Below are positions 1 through 13,563 of a DNA stretch of 64,000 nt, in pieces. Within the stretch, counting starts at the first letter, position 1. Every line of letters starts with the position of its first letter. The notes beneath the pieces were generated by a model. The model was not told the DNA's origin, made no database searches, and worked only from the letters and a program-made list of their open reading frames with translations. Source of the stretch: Paraspadella gotoi (lineage: Eukaryota; Chaetognatha); NCBI GenBank assembly GCA_051294375.1, contig CM119265.1, forward strand, positions 23,088,099-23,152,098, in the 5' to 3' direction. Position numbers and translations under genes: made by a program.

Positions 1-1221
1 TCCTCCTCCTCCTCCTCCTCCTCCTTTCCCCCGAAGATTACCTACGTTCTGACGTCTCCGTGATGATGTCATTGTCTTTATCACAAAGTCTCACATTGGC
101 TCACGTCATCTCGCGGCATCTCACATCATCTCACGGTCGTCTCACCCAATTCCCCAATCATCGTGACCGTTTATCACATTTACGTCTCCAATTTGAATCT
201 TTTTTTTTTCACTTTGAAAAATCGTTTCATTATAGAGTTTTCCTATTTAAAGTCTTTAGACTTAAGACATTGTTTCTTTGCCCCTTCCTGGTTTTTGTTT
301 TTTCGCTGCCATCTTTTTTAAGCGTTGGTTTCCGCTTCCAGATGATTGCTTCTTCTCTTTCGCTTTCTAATTACTTATTCCTTTACTCAGTACTCGTCCC
401 ATTTTTTTTTCAAAACGCTTTTTCAGTTCTCCTTTTACAATCACAAGTTATTTTTCTCCAAATTCCTTTTCCTATCACGAATTCCCTTTTCATTCTTCAA
501 TCATCTTTTCCAATCACCAAATATTTTTTCATTTTCATTTTCATTTTATTTTCATTTTAATTTTCATCACTAATTTCTCCTTTCTTCTTCTTTTCAATCA
601 ATCATTCCTTTCAAAACTCATAACTAATCACTAATTCTTGTACCAATCAAATTTCCGATCGCTACTTATATAATTCCTACCAATCTGTAATTCATTCTCC
701 AATCACATTTTCAATCACTAACATCTTTTACAATATCCTTTTCAATCTCGAATTCTTTCATAATCCTTATACAAAACTTCTTTCCAGTCGCCAATCAGTT
801 TTCCGAACCCAAATTCCTTATTCAATCATCCCGATTCTCCTCCTTTTCTCATTTCTTCCTTTCAATCTTTCTCCCTCTTCCTACTTTCCAATCTCTTCCA
901 CATTTCTGCTTCCCTCGATTGCTTGGCTCGTTTGCTTCCAACTTCCATGAAATATGGAAGAGAATAAGTGATCCCCTCTCTCCGAAAAAGTGCAGAGACT
1001 AGAATCTTTAAAAACGAGACTGTTCCGTTACAAAAGCCAAAAACCATTAGCGAATATATTGTAACGAGGTTTAAAAACTTCAAAACGAGGCCGTAATAAG
1101 GACGAAACAAAAAGACAGCGCTGAAGATATACTCGTGAGGCTTCTCTGCCGCCACCTGCGGCCGCCGCCCCTTGGGAAGGGTTCTTAACTATGCCGAAGT
1201 TACTAATATAGTTGACTCTCG

Positions 1222-1288
<67 letters not shown>

Positions 1289-1294
1289 CTCACT

Positions 1295-1346
<52 letters not shown>

Positions 1347-1363
1347 TCTCTCTCTCTCTCTCT
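1222..1363. repeat. (TC)n microsatellite
   Basis: About 140 bases of nearly pure TC dinucleotide, interrupted by a few CTC/CAC variants. Frames crossing it read as Leu-Ser or Arg-Glu repeats and are not genes. Confidence 0.95.
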
Positions 1364-2027
1364 GTCACTCTCACCGAAATTGTTTCGATAGACTTCGTTG
1401 TTGGTCGGTGACAAGAAAGACTTGTTTTTCGTATTCGCCTGGAATACAAACGAGAGATAAGTAAGTACGATTGACAAGATAGACTTTATTAGAATGGCTC
1501 GATTTTCCAAGAGCGCCCCGTTTCTGTTCCTCAGCCATGAAATTAATTATAATTCAAATATTTTTAAAAACCCTCATCCATAAACAATTCTTTAATATAT
1601 TGTATATATATATATAACTCTTTTATACCCTTAAACCTAACGCTTAACCTGATCTTTTGAGGTTAAAAACTTACTTATTTCTGAATTTAAGCTGAAATTG
1701 AGAACGTTCGAAAAATAAAAGTACACGGGAAAAACCGATATATATTAAGCCAAAAGAAATAAAACGATATTTTTATAAAGATTTTTTATCCAAGTTGTTT
1801 TTGTAAAGATAAACGTAAGTTTCGATTTTCCCCTCGAAAGCTTTCTCTTTCTCGATAAGGCTCAGGACGAGGCAATTGGTAAGTCTAAAGGGTGAAACGG
1901 AGAGGAAATCCCGTCTGGTAAGTTCGATGCTCAGCGGGCGTGATGGCGTCAGAGGCGTCAGCCGCGAACGCGAGTGGGCGAAGAAGCGTTAAGGACCTCG
2001 ACTGTCGTCTGGGCGAACGTCTGGCGC

Positions 2028-2073
2028 CGACGTAAACAAACCCGTAAACAAACATTCGCGTTTGTTTACGTCG
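2028..2073. promoter_or_regulatory. Palindrome with clustered forkhead-type sites
   Basis: A perfect 14-base inverted repeat: CGACGTAAACAAAC at 2,028-2,041 and its reverse complement at 2,060-2,073, with an 18-base spacer. The spacer holds a further GTAAACAAA. This gives three matches to the forkhead core GTAAACA, known as the binding site of FOX-family factors. The surrounding 150 bases are G+C-richer than the region, as at a promoter or enhancer. Which gene it would serve is unclear. Confidence 0.45.
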
Positions 2074-2728
2074 TCGTCGTCGAAATTAAGCGCCTCATTT
2101 TTTTTTCGTGTCATCGACGCCTCGAATCTTAAAAGGCGGCGACGCGCGGATTTTACAAATTCATGGAATTATAAAAGGTTCCATGTTTTGAGCTTCAGAT
2201 TTTTGAAGATAGGGGTTAAAAAAAAAAGAAAGACAAAGCTAACAAAATAGATTATGAATTATATTAATCCTATAATGAAGGTTAAATCATAAAAGAGACC
2301 TTTGATGATCTATAAGTTTCTCCGTTTGCTTGTATCTCTACACTTGCAAGACAAAAAACGTATATATACTTAAATACTTAAACTTACAAACTCCATCTTT
2401 GAACGCTGAACATAAATGCATAATTTTAATCCAGGAAATTCAAACGTTGATGACTACGAAACTCGTTAAACCCAATCTCGTTCAATCCAATTAATCCGTG
2501 ACATCAGATTTGAACGAAACTTCACATCAAAAGAAACGTGAGAAATTCCAGAAGTGAAAACTTTACATCTTTTCCTTTTCGATCGAAAATTTAATCAAAG
2601 AATCCGATTTTATTCAAACACTATTTCTTTCTTTTTTTTTCTTTCTTTTTTTTAACTTTAGATTTATCGCTCTCTGTTTTTTTTTCTTATAATTCTTAGT
2701 ATCTATTTTCTGGTTTCTCTCCTCTCTC

Positions 2729-2853
2729 CTCTGACCACCTTCCACTGCAAGTCTCTTCAGAACCGGATCTCATCCCTTCCTCTCTGATCTCATCCCTTCC
2801 TCTCTGACCACCTTCCACTGCAAGTCTCTTCAGAACAGGATCTCATCCCTTCC
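2729..2853. repeat. Tandem duplication of a ~54-base unit
   Basis: The unit beginning CTCTGACCACCTTCCACTGC occurs at about 2,729 and again at 2,802. Between them is an extra short copy of its ATCTCATCCCTTCCTCTCTG tail. The two units differ at only one or two bases, so the duplication is recent. Confidence 0.85.
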
Positions 2854-2949
2854 CACTTTTTTTTTCCCAACAGAATCGAAGTTTAATCAGCGGTAATTGC
2901 TTCGTGTCCATCCGACTATCGAGTCTCTCTATTTACCGTGTCTGGCGTG

Positions 2950-3054
<105 letters not shown>

Positions 3055-3308
3055 CCTTTGCCTCTTTTCTTTTTTCACGGCGTTCATCGTCCCGTCGAGT
3101 AGCGACGCACTTTAAATTCTCCCCCACTAATTAGCTAAATTTTAGTTTTCTTTTTCTTTTATTTATTTTTTCTCTATTTTTTTCATTTTTTCTAAAAACT
3201 ACTCGACTAGAAATTTTTGATTCAAAATTTTCGATTCAATCGGTTTTGGTTTTCGAGATTTTATCGGAAAGGAAGGAAACCTTTTTGACATTTTGAGTAA
3301 GCAATGAG

Positions 3309-3339
<31 letters not shown>

Positions 3340-3350
3340 CACACACACAA

Positions 3351-4269
3351 TCACACACATATACAAAAAACACACACCTTGATCCACGTTTCTCTCCACG
3401 TTTTATTTCTCCGAAACAAACTTTTATTTTCTTTTTTTCCGCCGCCTTTTTTTGGCGCTTCCATCGGTTTGGATCCCGAGGCGCGAAAGAGCGCGACGCC
3501 GGAACGGTTCGAGGCGACGGCAGCGGCTGCAGCGTTCCCGGTGGCGTTGGAATCGGGGTCAACGTCAGAAAGGGGCGTGGAGACAAGCGGCGCCACGATC
3601 GCGGATTCGTCTCTTTCAAAGAAAGAATTTAGTTTTTCCGAAAACAAAAATGGAGTCCTCGAGAGTTTCGAACTTCCGCTGCTCTGCAGCTTCGAAGCGG
3701 TTGACGCGGAGAGCGTAGGCAGAGCCGAGGCTGTCGAATCGGGAATAAGCTGGGAAAGCCTCGACTCGGCGAGAGTTGGAACTGAACGGGTTGGCACGGC
3801 GGGAGCGCGTGAAGCTTCGCCCCCGTTTCCGGGCAATTGCGGAGAGAGCGAACCGGATGGCATGGCGGTTGACATGGCTGATGGCAAGGTCGTGTGCGAG
3901 GCTGTTGGCGCTATAGTGGTCTTTAATATCGTTTCATTCCTTAAACTAGCGAGGTCGGACGAAGGGTCGGCGGTGCCGGCGTCGTTGGCGGCGTCGTCGG
4001 CGTTGAGTCTCGCGTTCCGTCTAAATTTATCGGCGCTCACTCGGCCTCTTTTAACCCGCGACGCGAAATCGCGAACGAGAGCCTCGCTGCTCAACCCGTC
4101 GTAGCCATCCGGCGCCGAGGAAACGCCGTCCAGCGCCGCCATGGCACCGCCCAGCGTCCCGGCGCCATCGAGCGGCGCCGCTAAACCTAAACCGGCATCA
4201 CGTAGCGATGATTTATGAGAAGCATCAAAAGCGCCGCCCCGAGATGTCGCGACGAACGTGGAAGTCCGG

Positions 4270-4304
<35 letters not shown>

Positions 4305-4901
4305 TGGCTTGGCGCCAACGGACGTCAAGTCGTTCGCTTGATTTGCTTTCGAAGTTGACGTCTCCTTCTCAGTTTTATGTTTTGTCGTCGTTGTTGTGTT
4401 TTTCCTCGTCTCCGTATTATCTTTCGTCGTCGTCGTCGTCCTCGTCGTCTCGAAATCACGCTCGTTCACTTCCGGCGTCAAATCGTAATTTCCCCGCTTC
4501 GGTGGGCGTGGCGAGAAAGCGGAAGTCAAACCGGAAGTCTTCTCAGTCATCGGGCGGCGATGGCGGGAGGAATTTTGAAGCGTTTTGGTCGTCGTCGTCC
4601 TCTTTTTCGTCGTCGTCGTACCCGGTTGTAAAAAAGGCTTTAAACCGGAAGACCAGGCGGAAATTTCCGGAGCGTAATCGGATTTCCAACGAGGAGACGG
4701 CGATGACAATGATGATGACGACGGCGACTTAATAAAAGATGGCGACGACGACGACAACGACGAAAAAAGCGGCGTCCAAGTCTCAACCGTCGATCGCTTT
4801 GGCGGCGCAAATTCGATCCGCGGCGCCGTTTCTCTTTTCGACGCCGAGGAATCCGGCGCCGCCAACGCCGCCGCTAAGACGGAATAAAAGAAGAGGCGCA
4901 T
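3351..4901 (-). CDS. Possible secreted Ser/Thr-rich low-complexity protein (exon)
   Basis: The longest open frame in the first 13 kb, 516 codons, starting at an ATG at 4,901. Residues 1-20 (MRLFFYSVLAAALAAPDSSA) look like a cleavable signal peptide: one Arg, a hydrophobic core, then small residues. The rest is rich in Ser, Thr, Ala and Lys, with runs of Ser (from a GAC/GTC triplet array at 4,274-4,306) and Thr, and almost no Cys. That suits a mucin-like secreted or surface protein. No domain is recognised. The last residues run into an AC-rich array near 3,340, so the true 3' end is probably an intron donor before it. The opposite strand is also open for 266 codons here, which weakens the case. 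Confidence 0.4.
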
Positions 4902-5191
4902 TGTTGTCGTTGGTTTTCTTTTATTTTTTGTTTAAATCGAGTCTTAGAGCATTCAATGAGCTGATGTTGCAAAAAAAAAAAAAGATTAATAATTAATAAT
5001 TAGACGCCGTTTAAATCACTAGGAAAGGTTTTATTTTATTTTTATTCCTAATTTAGTGAATATAGAAATACGGTATAATAGATTAAATAATGGATTCCGA
5101 ATAAATATAATGTTGAAGAAGAAATCAGTTAAAGACAAGAAGAGAGACGACTTAGAAACTTATGGCGATGGGAAGGAACAGAGGGAGAGAA

Positions 5192-5226
<35 letters not shown>

Positions 5227-5635
5227 AGAGTAAAAATGAGAGATAGAGATAGAATTACGTTCCAACCAGAGAGTGAAAGAAAAAAAGATATAGAGTGTAA
5301 GAAGGAGAGATAGAGAGAGACAGAGAGGGAGAAAGATAAAGAGAAAAGAAATCAAAAAGAGAGAAAAAGAGAAGAAATCAGAGAGAAAAGAGACAAGACA
5401 AAAGAGAGAAGACAAAAGAGAGAGCGGTCCGGGTTTTGAACGCCCATGACGGAAACTGCTCCGAGTCGGAAAGCGTTGAGAGAACGCGAAGAACTAACAG
5501 GAGAGGAGGAGGAAGAGGAGGAGGAGGAGGAGAATAATTCGGACGCAAAAATATGGTGGATGGAGGAAAGAAAACTACGAGGAAGACATGAGGGGAAAAA
5601 AAGACAGAGAGCGAGTGAGGGATAACGTGAGACAG

Positions 5636-5687
<52 letters not shown>

Positions 5688-5692
5688 AGAGA

Positions 5693-5760
<68 letters not shown>

Positions 5761-5925
5761 AGAGAGAGAGAGAGACAGACGTGAAAAAAAGGCGGCGAAG
5801 AGTTGAGAAGGAAAAATGGAATTTTTTTAAAAAAAATTTTAAAGGAATAAAAATGGTTCTGCTGAAAGGAGAGAGAGAGAGAGAGAGAGAGAAGAGAAAG
5901 AGGAGAAGAGAGAGGAGAGAGAGAG

Positions 5926-5971
<46 letters not shown>

Positions 5972-7067
5972 AAGACGAAAAAAAAATCCGAAAATTTAAG
6001 AAATTGAGTTTCGTTTGAACAAATCAAAAAAATTTACCCCAAGGTGAATGAACTTCGAGCAAGCTACTTTGCACCCCCCCTTAAACTCCCTCGCCACAGC
6101 AACATCTCCACATTTGCCTCGCTTCCCCCGCCGTATTTTCCCGCCCCCAGCCTCTCTCTAACACGAGATTAGTGGGGAATTCGCCGTCAACTGCAAAGCT
6201 TATTATATTTTCTTTAAATCCTCTCGTGCGCTTTGGTCAGATTACGACGATTGCAAAGATATCAGGTTACGGAAAAATATCAGAGTCTCGAGAAAGAAGA
6301 GAGAGGGATTGTATTCATTGTTAGTCATTTTATCTCGCCTTAGAAATCATTTGTTTTATACATGAATTAATTGGATTTCGGTTTCTGACGTTTCTCTTTT
6401 TGTCTCTGACAATCTCTGTCTTTTTCTCTTTCTCTCTTTCTCTCATTCTCTCATTCTCTCATTCTCTCATTCTCTTTCTCTCTTTCTCTCTCTTTCTCCG
6501 CTCGCGTTTGCGACAATTTGGTTGGACCGCTCGTTAAGAAAGGAATTCGATATCAAATTTTGTTATTTATGCGACGTCAATAAATTCTTTCACATCAAAA
6601 CTAAAATTTATAAAGGGCGAGTAAAAAATGTTTGGTTGACCGCGTTTCCACCACGAAAATAATCTTTAGTCGGAAAAGGAATTAATGAATAATCAAAATC
6701 TCGGTCTGTCGCGGTTTTTGATTGTAAAAACGGCTTAAGACATAATAATCTCTAAGATCGCTTTTACGGTTATGACAATTAAAACAATCCATTTTAGTGT
6801 AACAATTCGATGTATCTAAAATAAAAAAAATAATTAAAAGCATTGTTTACAAATAAATTTATACGAAATAAAAAAAACCAATTAAATTAATTAAGAAATT
6901 GTATGAAGAATCTGTAAGGTTAGATTTGACGTAAAACGAACACTATACCCTCCCTACATTAATAAATAAATATCTGGTTCACATATCTTGACATTTTGAT
7001 TCATTCTCATCAAACACTCAAATTTTTTTAAATCTAAAACTCAAACATTCACTTTATCCATTTTGCT
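4902..7067. other. Spacer with GA arrays
   Basis: No supported gene. It contains (GA)n arrays at about 5,187-5,225, 5,637-5,775 and 5,869-5,968, a CTCATT/CTCTTT pyrimidine stretch at 6,420-6,500, and A+T-rich sequence from 6,540 to 7,060. Open frames over the arrays are Arg-Glu repeats. Confidence 0.6.
5637..5968. repeat. Cluster of (GA)n microsatellites
   Basis: Three long GA arrays, at about 5,637-5,685, 5,697-5,775 and 5,869-5,968, separated by short A-rich sequence. Confidence 0.95.
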
Positions 7068-9433
<2,366 letters not shown>

Positions 9434-9939
9434 CTTAGGTAGAAATGGGGGTGGGGGTGGTAAAAGTTGGCAAGGGGGGGCGGTGGGGCGAGAGGGGAGG
9501 GGAAAAGGTTTTCGAGGCGATTAATAGAGGAGCCTGCAATAACAAATATTGAAATAACAAAATAGTATGCATTCGTCATTTCGTATTCAGAAAAATGGTC
9601 ATTTTGACAGACAATTAAAATTTAACTCGCCCCTAAAGAAACTCACCTGAAACTTGTTTTTTTCAACGATTTTGATTTTATGTCGGTCGGTCACTCTCTC
9701 TCGATTTTGAATTTTTCTATGAGAATTGTGCCTTCTCACCATTGAGCTCTCTGACCAGAAAAAGAGAAGCGGAAGTAATTTTCACCCGAATCGAAAAAAA
9801 AAATCACATCGTGATTCGGAAAAGAGACTGTGATTGTTCTACTTGTCTCCTCTCCGCCGCCGTCTCTCGCCAAAAATACTCATTAACGACAATCGAAAGG
9901 CAAATTAATGCGGGTCGCCAAACCGCTGGACCCTTTCGA

Positions 9940-10300
9940 CCAATAGGAGCGTCGGGCGGAGGAAATCGACCAATCGTGACGCAGGAAGTGGACGGTTATT
10001 TACGGATCGGCCTCCGATTGGTCGGATGTGAAGTAAAGTCGTCTGAAGCGGTTTTTGGTGCGACACGTTTTTATTTGGAAAAAAAAATAGAGAAAAGAAT
10101 CAACCTGGGAGTAAAATTGAGAGAGAGAGAGAGAGAGAGAAATAAAGAAAGAGATAGAGAGAGAGAAAGATTATCCTCCGGGATTTTTTGGGCAGCGGGA
10201 TTCCTATCGTTTTGTTGTGAAATTGGCAGTGAAATTGAAGTTTGACGACCCTGGAAAGAGATGGCTCTCGAATTACACTGGTAGTAGCTTCGCCGATTGG
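9940..10300 (-). promoter_or_regulatory. CCAAT-box/ETS cluster, putative BAR-RhoGAP promoter
   Basis: Four CCAAT boxes occur in 360 bases: GACCAAT at 9,938 and 9,968 on the plus strand, and ATTGG at 10,017 and 10,296. An ETS-like GCAGGAAGTG lies at 9,981. Evenly spaced CCAAT boxes are typical NF-Y promoter elements. The cluster sits about 500 bases upstream of the first recognised BAR-RhoGAP exon, which suits a promoter for a transcript on the minus strand. Assigning it to that gene is inference. Confidence 0.5.
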
Positions 10301-12300
10301 CGGAAATTAAGTCGCCAAATCCAAAGTGAATTAAGTGACATCCCGAATTCCGACTTCGCGGAATGGACGAGTTTTATTTTGGATTGTTGTTTTTTGTGTT
10401 TTTTTTTTTAAAGCAACGTTCACCGTCTTCATCATCAAGTTATTTAAAAAAGGTTTTAATGTACTTAGAGCCTTAAAATCATTGAGTCGAAGACTCTTAG
10501 TCCCAAAAATCCCATAACGCCGTTAAGGTTCCATTAACCGACGATATCTTCAGCGCCATAAGCCGCGTTTAAAATGGAAATTTGGCGGATAAATGGCGGT
10601 GGCTGTTGCGTGCGGAGGTGGCGGCGCGGGCATCGGTTGCACCGGCGTCGGTATGGGCGTCGGTTGCGGCTGAGGCGCCGGCGCCGGCGGTTGCGGTGAT
10701 GGCGCGGCGCCGAAGTTTCTCGCTAACGACATCGAAACCCGAAGATCCATTAACGGAGGCTCGACGGGGTTATGTCTAGAAGGGGGTCTTGTGCCAGAAG
10801 GATGTTGTAAGAGCAGAGTGCAATGTAAGCTAAATGTCTTTGGATAGAAGGGGTGGTGACATCAAGGTGTTAAGTTTTCAAAGTAATGTGTAAGACGGAT
10901 TTCCTGTAGCAATGGGATGCTGGTACCCTAAAAACTGAGAGTTTTGTGACTCGAGTGTGCCGTGGGAGAAACGGAAGGCCCGGGCTTGATGTTAATATTT
11001 AAAAACGTGTCTTCCTGGAGAGACGGCCGAAAAATTCTAGTCTATGAATAATTAGGTACCATCAAGCGTGAAAGTCTGCTAGTTGAATTGAAAGATAACA
11101 AGGAATATAAAAAAATAACTAATTTTGATTAAATAAGATCCTAAGCTTTACTGAATAGTATTTAATACGCAAAGCCTACGCAAAGGCAACGGTCAATATT
11201 TTTTTTCCGTTCTCTTCTTTCTCTTTAACTAATTTTAGCTTCTTTCCCTCTCCCTTCTTTTGTTCTAATATCTCTCGTTCTTTCTTTTTCTCTTCCTTTA
11301 GTTTTCTACCTAAAAGCCAAAAGGATCCCAAATGAATGAAAAAAAAAACATATTTTGATTCATCGTCTTTTTTCCTGCGTTGAATTTTCGATTCGATTTA
11401 AGCTACAGCGGGATCTTCCTCAAGCTTATTTCTTTTTTTCCTTTCTCTACTTACTTGGGATATAGGGGAATCGCGTTTAAGAACTTTATATTATGTAAAT
11501 TTTCCATCAGTTAAATCTGTAGTTTAACCATGTTTAAGGGTAGACTACAGCGTTACTTTTTTTTTGCTTTAGAATTCTTAATGCGATTAGAATACAGTGC
11601 AGACTGACTCAAGCGATTCCTTTCTCTTTTTTTAATTCTTTTTATTGGCTACAGTTGAAGCGTTTCTCTTATTCACTTCTAAATTCTCAACCTTAGATTA
11701 CAATGCAACCCGTCTTAAGCGGCATCTTAATCAAGGCTCCTTTATTAACTAAACCGGGGAGCGGGAGACCTCGTCTGGAATACGATATCTATCCCTCGAT
11801 TAATCACGCATATTGATGGTGAAATGTAAGAAAAAAGGGGAGAGAGGGAGACAGAGTCCGCAAAAAAGAGAGCAAGAGAGAGTGAGTAGGGGTGAAAAAA
11901 AAAATTTGATAAATTTTGTGGGGTTGTCAATCAATATTGAAAAAAAATCTCTCTCTCTCTAACAAAAAACGTTCTCTCTCCCTCTCTCTCTCTTTTTCCG
12001 ACGTGGTTTCCTTTTTTTCCAAATCGGTCCCCGGAGACGTTTCTTCCTCCTCCTCTTCTTGCTCTTCCTCCTCCCATAGGTGTCTACGTGGCTCGCCCCT
12101 TGCCTCTTTGGAATCCCGTAAACTTCTGGTCCTATTGTGCGCAAAAAGGATTTATGGTGTAATCATGGAAGAAACCTCAGGAATAACTTGCTTCGGCTCT
12201 CCTGCGTTGTTGTTGTTGTCGTTGTTGTTTTTAATGTTGCTGTTTTTACCGGTGATGGATAGAGGAAGAAGAGAGCGAACCCAGACGGAGGAAAAGAGGA

Positions 12301-12319
12301 AATGAGAGAGAGAGGACAA

Positions 12320-12394
<75 letters not shown>

Positions 12395-12459
12395 GAGGAG
12401 GATTCCTGCGTCACGAAAAGGCGGATAACAATGGAGGCGTCGAGGGATGCTTTTATCGA

Positions 12460-12492
<33 letters not shown>
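12301..12492. repeat. Two (GA)n microsatellites
   Basis: GA arrays at about 12,301-12,391 and 12,461-12,492, separated by 70 bases of ordinary sequence. Confidence 0.95.
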
Positions 12493-12496
<4 letters not shown>

Positions 12497-12595
12497 ACAG
12501 GCAAAACAGACAGATATATGTACATTGTTTGAAAGACGTTGCAAAACACAGAAAGATAAGAAAAAATATAAGACAAAAACCAACTTTCCGAACCG

Positions 12596-12648
12596 AAGCA
12601 AAAAAAGCAAAAAAAGCAAAAAAAGCAAAAAAAGCAAAAAAGCTAAAA
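12596..12648. repeat. AAAAAAGC minisatellite
   Basis: Five to six head-to-tail copies of an 8-base unit (GCAAAAAA), decaying at the right edge into GCTAAAAAG. Confidence 0.9.
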
Positions 12649-13174
12649 AGGGGAAGAGAGAAAACCTAAAGGATAAAGGAAAAGGGAAAAAAGACTAAAA
12701 AAAAAAAGAAGTGAAAATAAAGAGAAAGAAAAACGGTGTACAGATACCAGCGTCGGTCAAACGAAAAGACGGAATCAAATTGAGTGGAGAAGACAAACCG
12801 ATGAAGAAGGTTCGGGGGCTTCGAACGAGGCAGTTGCTCGATGGTCGACCGTTCAGACAGTTTAATAATCATAATATATTAATAGAATAGCTATTCGGCA
12901 TTTTGTATCTTCATTCATGATTGCCGAAATTCCGAAATATGTGGACCAAAACATTAATAAAAATCTTGTTTAAGATAGTAGAAAAACAGCCGGAGTCTAA
13001 ACTGAGCCGAGGCGAGAACAATTTTTTTTTTTTTAGAATTCACCGAATTCTACGCAATGACTCAATGGGACAATAATACAAGGATACTGTTTCGGTTTTT
13101 CTCATTTCCGCTTCGTTCGCTCCTCATTCTGCTTATCCCACTCACCGGCCACGAGGTCCCCGCACCTGGAGGAC

Positions 13175-13214
13175 GTCACGTGATCACGAATCGGTTTTCG
13201 GTCACGTGATCACG
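13175..13214 (+). promoter_or_regulatory. Duplicated GTCACGTGATCACG element (E-box)
   Basis: The 14-mer GTCACGTGATCACG occurs exactly at 13,175-13,188 and 13,201-13,214. Each holds a palindromic CACGTG core, the site of bHLH-zip factors of the MYC/USF/TFE type. The pair lies about 350 bases upstream of the ATG of the F-box/WD40 gene, the usual promoter range. Its regulatory role is inferred. Confidence 0.55.
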
Positions 13215-13563
13215 AGTCCGGATTCAATTTTTTTGCCGAGAATCGACTTCGCGGCGCCCGGTCTTTTGTTTTTCCGGAATCCTTTTCTATTGTCATGGTC
13301 AGGACATGGTGAGAGAGAGAGTGAGTGAGAGAGAGAGAGAGAGAGAGATAAGATCTGTCTTCCGAATCGGCATGGGGTTTTCTATCGGCATTTGAGCTTT
13401 GATTTTTTTCCATGGCTTTCTCGATCCGTCACTGATTTATAAATCTCGACGATCCGCGTTCCAGTCACAATCGCATTTTTCCCCCCCTTTTTTTTTACCA
13501 TCACAACGGTATGAAATAAAATAATACTAAATAATACTAACAAATATTTTGAAATACTTGGCA

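Larger units (their letters stand above)
9434..13563. other. Intergenic region between two divergent genes
   Basis: No gene is supported. It holds a CCAAT/ETS cluster (9,940-10,300), a G+C-rich Pro/Ala-coding patch at 10,550-10,780 open on both strands, A+T-rich sequence at 10,800-11,900, and GA arrays at 12,301-12,391, 12,461-12,492 and 13,311-13,348. An 8-base minisatellite lies at 12,596-12,648 and a duplicated CACGTG element at 13,175-13,214. The BAR-RhoGAP points left and the F-box/WD40 gene right, so both promoters should lie here. Confidence 0.6.

Noticed and set aside
1028-1510. 160-codon minus-strand frame full of Arg-Glu, and similar Leu-Ser frames on the other strand
   Set aside because: They are translations of the TC/GA microsatellite. 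The same applies to frames at 2,897-3,134, 5,694-5,999, 7,835-8,490, 12,152-12,637 and 41,266-41,484.
9742-10245. 167-codon plus-strand frame
   Set aside because: It overlaps the CCAAT/ETS cluster and ends in a GA array. The peptide has no recognisable feature.
10550-10779. Pro-rich minus-strand frame and overlapping Ala/Val-rich plus-strand frame
   Set aside because: Both strands are open only because of a GGC/GCC-rich patch. No splice or start context supports either.
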